Of a stretch of DNA of 64,000 nucleotides, positions 58,545 through 64,000 are shown one piece after another (position 1 is the first letter of the stretch; every line of letters starts with the position of its first letter). The notes beneath the pieces are model-generated. The model saw nothing but the letters and a program-made list of their open reading frames with translations. It was not told the origin of the DNA and did no database searches. This DNA comes from Mya arenaria. Taxonomy: Eukaryota; Mollusca; Bivalvia; Myida; Myidae. Made by a program: the position numbers and the translations under genes. The stretch covers positions 25,434,637 through 25,498,636 of the forward strand of contig NC_069127.1 in the NCBI RefSeq assembly GCF_026914265.1. The letters run 5' to 3'.

Positions 58545-58990
58545 CAAATAACAAATCGACCATCTCCGACAATTTTCGAGATTGAAATAGGCTTCCAGAT
58601 ATTCGAAAATTTTATTCGGCCGCCGGCGATTAACTGAAATATCATAACGCTGTGTAGACCCATTATATAGCATAAACAATGTACTAAAATAAATGATTTA
58701 GATTCGTGTCCAAATAACACTTTGGCATAAAAGAACTTTCACGACATGTAAAATGCCACCATTCCTCCCTTTAACATACGTCCCTTGACGGAGGACAAGT
58801 TTTCAATAAGGACGCCGCCATGATAGACTATTTTTAAGACCCGTATCATTTGTCGTATAATGTCCGAGGTGTTCCGATTGGGTCGACACAGGCAGGGGCA
58901 TGATTCAGAAATAGAGCGAGCAATTTGTTGAACTTCACCATGATATATTTTAAGTCGAATAAGAATAACCATTGTGATGAGGTAGTGGTA
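58545..58990. repeat. Repeat related to the 48550-48790 insert
   Basis: Shares ACCATCTCCGACAATTTTCG and AGGTGTTCCGATTGGGTCG with 48550-48790. Several short minus-strand frames cross it and are not supported as genes. Confidence 0.4.
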
Positions 58991-60060
58991 TGTTCAGTGT
59001 AACTGAAAAATAGTAATGTAGCCCTTAAAACTGACACCGGGTATTAATATGTAACTCCAGAGTGACATTTTATGTCACTTTTATAATATTTAACATATTA
59101 TTTTATGTTTGTTATTTTTGATTTTATGTTTGTAATTATATTATGCATGAAACTAAAGCTGATCATATATTTCAACATTGTGTAACTGTACATATGCCGT
59201 GAAACTGTCAGATCATATGCTCTTGTTGTTCAACTAGGCGACACTAAAGGTGTTTGTGCCCTTAATGTCACTATGTCACATAATCCATAGAGGTTGAAAC
59301 ACTTTTTACAGCTAAACATGTTTACACACAATTCAGAGAGTGTATTGGTTGGAACTGTCTGTAGTTTCATCCCAGCAACTCCTAGTCCATTGAATCAGGT
59401 CTCAGACCACAGCTACTGTTAGCTTGGGCTCCAACCCGAAGACAACCTCTGGTTGTTCCACAGCTACCAATTCCCGGAGCGTATCGAAGTCTCTTCGGCT
59501 CAGCTTGCAGGATATGATGCCTCCCGTCAATGTTGGGAGCGACGGATGCATGCGATAATTCGTAGCACTGCAACACCATCGCTAGGTTTTCGCTCCACAC
59601 AGAACGCAAAGTCTTTGTAATAAAATATGTTATCATTAAAATGCGTTTATAAATGTGTACGTGTATTAATGAAATAAAATAATAATCAAAAGTGTGTTTT
59701 GATAACAATCCACAAGTTCGAAAACTGTGTCATCTGGAAAAAACATTTTAACAGCTAATAAAATACTTATACTAGGTAATTGCATAATTAATACTTAAAC
59801 TCCTATATAAACCAGTGGCTAAAAAACCAGGATGCTTTCTCACAACAGACACCATGATGAACAACACTGTATACTAACCATGATGTGATCTCGCTGTGTA
59901 CTATGCGATTTAAAATTTAAATGACGTAGACACGAGTGACCTTCACAAAGGAAAAGCAGGACGAAGAACAGGGAGGCACAAAATATATTTCTAACAATCC
60001 TGATTATACATACATGTGATAATTTCTTGGGTCGATTCCTGGACACCCATCGTAATGTCA
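58991..60060. other. No gene seen
   Basis: A short GC-richer block at 59385-59600 has a minus-strand frame (59382-59708) without recognised domain. No splice-supported gene. Confidence 0.35.
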
Positions 60061-60064
60061 ACGC

Positions 60065-60180
60065 ACACTAGGGGGGTCCGGGGGCATGCCCCCCCCTGAA
60101 ATTTTTTTAAATGGGGAACGTCTGTGGTGCATTCTATAGCATATCTGGGGCTATTTTAGTCGTTTTTAACGTCGGGAAAA
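60065..60180 (+). repeat. Transposon terminus with GGGGGCATGCCCCC
   Basis: CACTAGGGGGGTCCGGGGGC then ATGCCCCCCCCTGAAATTTT is a common invertebrate transposon end pattern. Only this end is visible. Confidence 0.4.
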
Positions 60181-60552
60181 TGTACCTATTTTGACTGCCA
60201 AGACGTATTTTTTACTTGACATGGTTGTTTTTTTTCTGCATTTTCTTGAAAAAATAAAACCACCAGATATTTTCCCAGGCTTTAAATGAAGTGCTAACCA
60301 GGAGGATATGCAGTCTACTTTCGGTTTCATCAAAACAGGAAATTAACAACTATACGGGCACCTGTTTTCCCGCGCTTTTGAGAACATGCGTTACAAAATA
60401 TTTATTTTTTCATCACATTTAAAACGTTTGCAATTTATGACACACAATATTTTTCAGACGATAAAGAAGATTTTCCAGTCGATGAGCTTTTTTCCGTTTG
60501 GAGATGCATATAATTTTGATAGAGACGTGTCAACAATCGGCTGTATAAAGCG

Positions 60553-60598
60553 ATCACGTGACTTACCATGGTCACGTGATTAAAGCACTCTATATAAC
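60553..60598 (+). promoter_or_regulatory. Paired CACGTG boxes followed by a TATA motif
   Basis: ATCACGTGAC (60553-60562) and GTCACGTGAT (60571-60580) form a perfect inverted pair with an 8-nt loop. TATATAA begins about 11 nt later. bHLH factors of the USF/MITF type bind TCACGTGA. No downstream gene was recognised. Confidence 0.3.
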
Positions 60599-60599
60599 C

Positions 60600-61660
60600 A
60601 CCTGTAAACCCCATATCGTCAGTTTTATTTCGGCGTAAAAATACACACGATAGTTCGGAAAAAAGGTCAAAACACTAAAATTCCTTATGGACGCATAAGT
60701 TGTTTAAAGTATAACGACGTATCGACTTTGAAATTTGAAAGGAATATGGGATGTTTTCCGTGTTTTAATTTTGTTTTTTTTTTACTAATTTTGTCACTTT
60801 CTTTGAACTTACCTTCATGCTCGTTTGTTGGTAAAATGTGTGAAAAATATCAATTCATCAATTAAAAGCTATCATTCATAAGACCAAACAAATCCATATG
60901 AAAACAATGAATTTGTATACAAGAACCCTCCCCCACTCGTTAAGCACAACAATAGGCCGATAGATCAATTATCGGGTGATTGACGATGACCTCGACGACA
61001 CGCGTACCAATTAACGGATTAGTGTCAACATGTCCTGTGTTTTACGACCAGTGTCCCGGACAGGCAAAATAGCTGACTTACATTGGTAAAATTAAGATAA
61101 TCGATTCCGATTCCGAGATTATTTTTTTTTCTTTTTTTTTATGACTTTCCGGGACAAACATGCACCCTCCGTGACTCCGTGACAGAGATACGATTTCCGG
61201 GACAATCCCGGACGTCCGGGACGTTATCACATGTATGCCTGATAATTAAATCAGTTCACTTAAGCGTATACAGTAGTTAGTATGCAGTTATAACCTTAAA
61301 TTAAACTTGAAACTCTGCTAAACTATTAAAGCCGTTCAATATTTATTCGTTCATGCCGATATAATAAACAAAGGGAAATAATTACTACATGGCTTAGATA
61401 TAACTCCACTGTAGGCAGTGTATTTAAATGCCAATATAATATATTAAACCTAGATTTTTAACCGATTAAACGGCTCATGGGCCAGTACTTAATCGTCATT
61501 CAGCTCGGGTTTCTGTAGGCGGAGCTTTAACTTCCTCGCTCTTTATCTATAGGTTAACCCGTTTCTCTTTTTAACATAGGCTATGCGGTAGTGCAGCTCG
61601 CCAAATGAGGTATCGTTACATTAGTCTTAAGATATATCAGGTTGAAAATCATGTTCAAAT
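60600..61660. other. No gene seen
   Basis: AT-rich, with GGGACAATCCCGGACGTCCGGG near 61200. No gene supported. Confidence 0.4.
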
Positions 61661-61835
61661 GGAGCCTTAGTAATAATCAGGTGTAATGACCCTGTACACA
61701 TCCGCACATAATATAACTGCACCTAATGGCAATTCATGTTTCCACAATGATTCACTGAATGAATTGCCATTAGGTGCTGTTATAGTATGTGCGGATATGT
61801 ACAGGGTCATTACACCTGATTATTACTAAGGCTCC
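61661..61835. repeat. Long hairpin, 76-bp arms
   Basis: 61661-61736 and 61760-61835 are reverse complements over all 76 positions with about four mismatches; the loop is 23 nt. Ends are GGAGCCTTAGTAATAATCAG and its complement. Either a young foldback element or a source of a long hairpin RNA. Confidence 0.85.
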
Positions 61836-64000
61836 AGGGCTCTGAGTGAACCACAGGTTAATTACTTCTTCTTTTCCGAAATTATGAAACCACTTTATGC
61901 ATCAACGCACAAATTGAAAATAAAAAACACACTACAAATGCCCTAATTTATTTCATATTTCTAGTGTAATATTTTTTTCTATGATAATTCTTGGTCAACC
62001 TTATCCCGTATTTATCAATAACTCTTAATACATGTATGAAACATACCATAAAACCAGGAATTAGCGTGATTGATGCTACTTCATTGCACTGGCGCTATCA
62101 ATGAGTTGAAGAGCACTGTAAATATGATTCCTGTCACACTGTCAGGTTTTTGTCTACGAATATAGAAAAAGGCATTCTCATTCATCAGAGGTTCGGCAAT
62201 GCTAAATCTAACGCATAGCGTCATTACTCTGGTGTACGAGATTGGGGAAAAGGTGTCGGTGACATTTCATCCCCTTGGCGCAGCATTCTAGAACCTGATT
62301 TTACACATGAATTTATATTTTCTTACATATCTTTGACTGTTTTTATTATAAAATACATGAAGTGAGTCAAAGGCTTACAAGTGTTTAAAAGGCAATAACA
62401 AGATTAAATCAATCATAAAACTGGAATTGGTTAGATTTGTCGTTATGTTTTCGAAAGAAGGGAAACGTGTTACCTAATATTAATGACGCTCTGGTGGAAC
62501 AAAATGGCGTAGTCACGCGACTAATTGTTTTAGATGTTTCATTAATTGCATTTCGCACCCCTACCCCCCCACCCCCCCCCACCCCTGAAAAAAAGAAAAG
62601 AAATAGAAAAATAAATGAAATATAAAAAGAACAATTTCTCATCATAAAATAACAAAAATGAGTCACCATGAGTGGCATTGATGATTGTTCATGGAGAACA
62701 TGTTATGTTTATGTGATGTGTTGTCACGGGATTTTGCTTCATGTTGCTGGATCTCACCTTAATGCGTAGTATCGGGATTTCCAGGGATGTGGATTCTAGT
62801 TTTATGTTTTTCTATTTTCGAAATAAGTTATTTTACTTTTTGTAGTAGAAAATGTACAAGACAAAACATAATATTCATATTTCAAAGGCATTTTGCATAA
62901 TTTTATCTCGGTTAATGATAGTCAATTCTCTTACGCCGCTTTTATTAATAACTTTTAGCATTAAGGGCCTTCCATAATTCAAAAACTCGTTTGAAGGACC
63001 AAAACAAAATCTTTGAAATAATCATTTTTCATGAATTTGTTTAAGGTTCAATATATCCAGCATAAAACATTTACCCGTTGCAGTATGTGTAGCTGTAATT
63101 AGGAGTTGAGCAAGTACTACTAAGAAAGATTTTATCAGATTTCTAATTAAAATGTATTGCATCTTTTAAAAAGATATCATCAAGAAGTCACAAGACAATG
63201 TTGATAAGGTAGTCTGGGACATTTTGACACATAGGCATGTACGTGCATATGCCAGTTTGGATGGTGGTCACCAAGCCGGATACGTTGGTTTTCCCAGGTT
63301 CTCCGATTTTCCCCACAACACAAAACCGCACTCACACGCAGCACCGTGCCAACGATAAGTTAACTAGTAAGAGGAGTTAAGCCGTTCAAATACTTGCGTG
63401 CGAATATGTTATTTACTTATACCGCACGCTAATTATATAAATTTGTCTTTGACAAATAAAACAAAACAGTTACATCAACCACTACCGACGATATTGAAAA
63501 TAATACCCTCTCTCTGTAGCCCTCGTATCAGTATTTACTCATTCTGGATGTGGGTTCCGTAGGTATTATAATTTGATTTACTAATATTTTATTGCATGAT
63601 GATACATTTACAAAATACATGATGAAGAAACAACACAGAAACAGAAACAGTGCAATGTAACAAAGCTTAAGTTCATGTAAAAATGACATGCAAAGGGATC
63701 GGGCCATGAGTTTTTCCAACATCAGTTACGGCCCTTTTCTAAGTTAGTATGATCTAACCTGTCCGTTACTTAGGAATTGAAGAGCATTGTAAATATTACA
63801 CATATTGTCGTGATAGTGTTTCAGGGGACCTTTACCACGGGAACAGGCTGAGTATTACGCAAGAAGTACTCATAAAGTGGATGTTTAAAGGTCTTGATAC
63901 CGCTTGTGATAAATTGTGTAAAGATGAGTTGTCCTGGTGCTGACTATTAGTTCTGCACTTACGCAAAAAAACTTAAGCGTTTCTAAGTAATGTACATTAA
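61836..64000. other. No gene seen
   Basis: AT-rich. A C-run at 62565-62582 creates artefact frames on both strands (62409-62678). No gene, RNA gene or clear repeat supported. Confidence 0.4.

Noticed and set aside
62409-62678. Glycine- or proline-run protein
   Set aside because: Created by a C-run; no other support.

Overview
The window looks like nuclear DNA from a mollusc, most likely a bivalve. It is AT-rich and intron-rich, full of short palindromic transposons (MITEs), CA/TA microsatellites and diverged minisatellites, and nearly all long open frames belong to one gene family: inhibitor of apoptosis proteins (IAPs) with BIR, UBA and RING domains, a family known to be expanded in bivalves. 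The species is inferred from style only; no sequence search was possible.

Genes. Three IAP genes lie in tandem on the minus strand. IAP-A (9641-14492) and IAP-C (35357-37773) can each be read through four exons with GT-AG splice sites and one constant intron phase, giving 667 and 489 residues with BIR-BIR-UBA-RING order. IAP-B (29351 to about 33585) keeps exons 2 to 4. Its first exon has lost BIR1, leaving a 351-residue single-BIR RING frame that may still work or may be a pseudogene. A fourth copy (IAP-D, about 19100-19312) survives only as the start of exon 1.

Layout. 1-5.5 kb: no gene found, only MITEs. 5.5-9.3 kb: a small coiled-coil ORF flanked by direct repeats, then a GC-rich transposon-like island flanked by a second pair of direct repeats. 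9.6-14.5 kb: IAP-A. 14.5-25.1 kb: the IAP-A upstream region and a second, insertion-riddled copy of it attached to IAP-D, separated by a satellite array (17.2-19.1 kb) that cuts IAP-D. The second copy carries a hAT-type transposon 5' end with a putative transposase first exon that has a PCNA-binding-like motif, a second GC-rich island, a perfect 24-bp hairpin and several MITEs. 25-29 kb: MITEs and a LINE 3' fragment. 29.3-37.8 kb: IAP-B and IAP-C. 38-64 kb: no intact gene recognised. It holds a decayed multi-exon gene (45.0-47.2 kb), a tRNA-like SINE, local duplications, a roughly 19-copy minisatellite (54.4-56.3 kb), a 41-bp tandem array, a 76-bp-arm hairpin and many MITEs.

How they work together. 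The IAP genes would act in apoptosis and innate immune signalling: BIR domains bind IAP-binding-motif proteins such as caspases, UBA binds ubiquitin chains, RING is an E3 ligase. The copies differ in domain content (hydrophobic N-terminus and N-I-T repeats in A, loss of BIR1 and UBA core in B), so the locus reads as a young, actively diversifying cluster whose duplication and breakage are tied to repeats.
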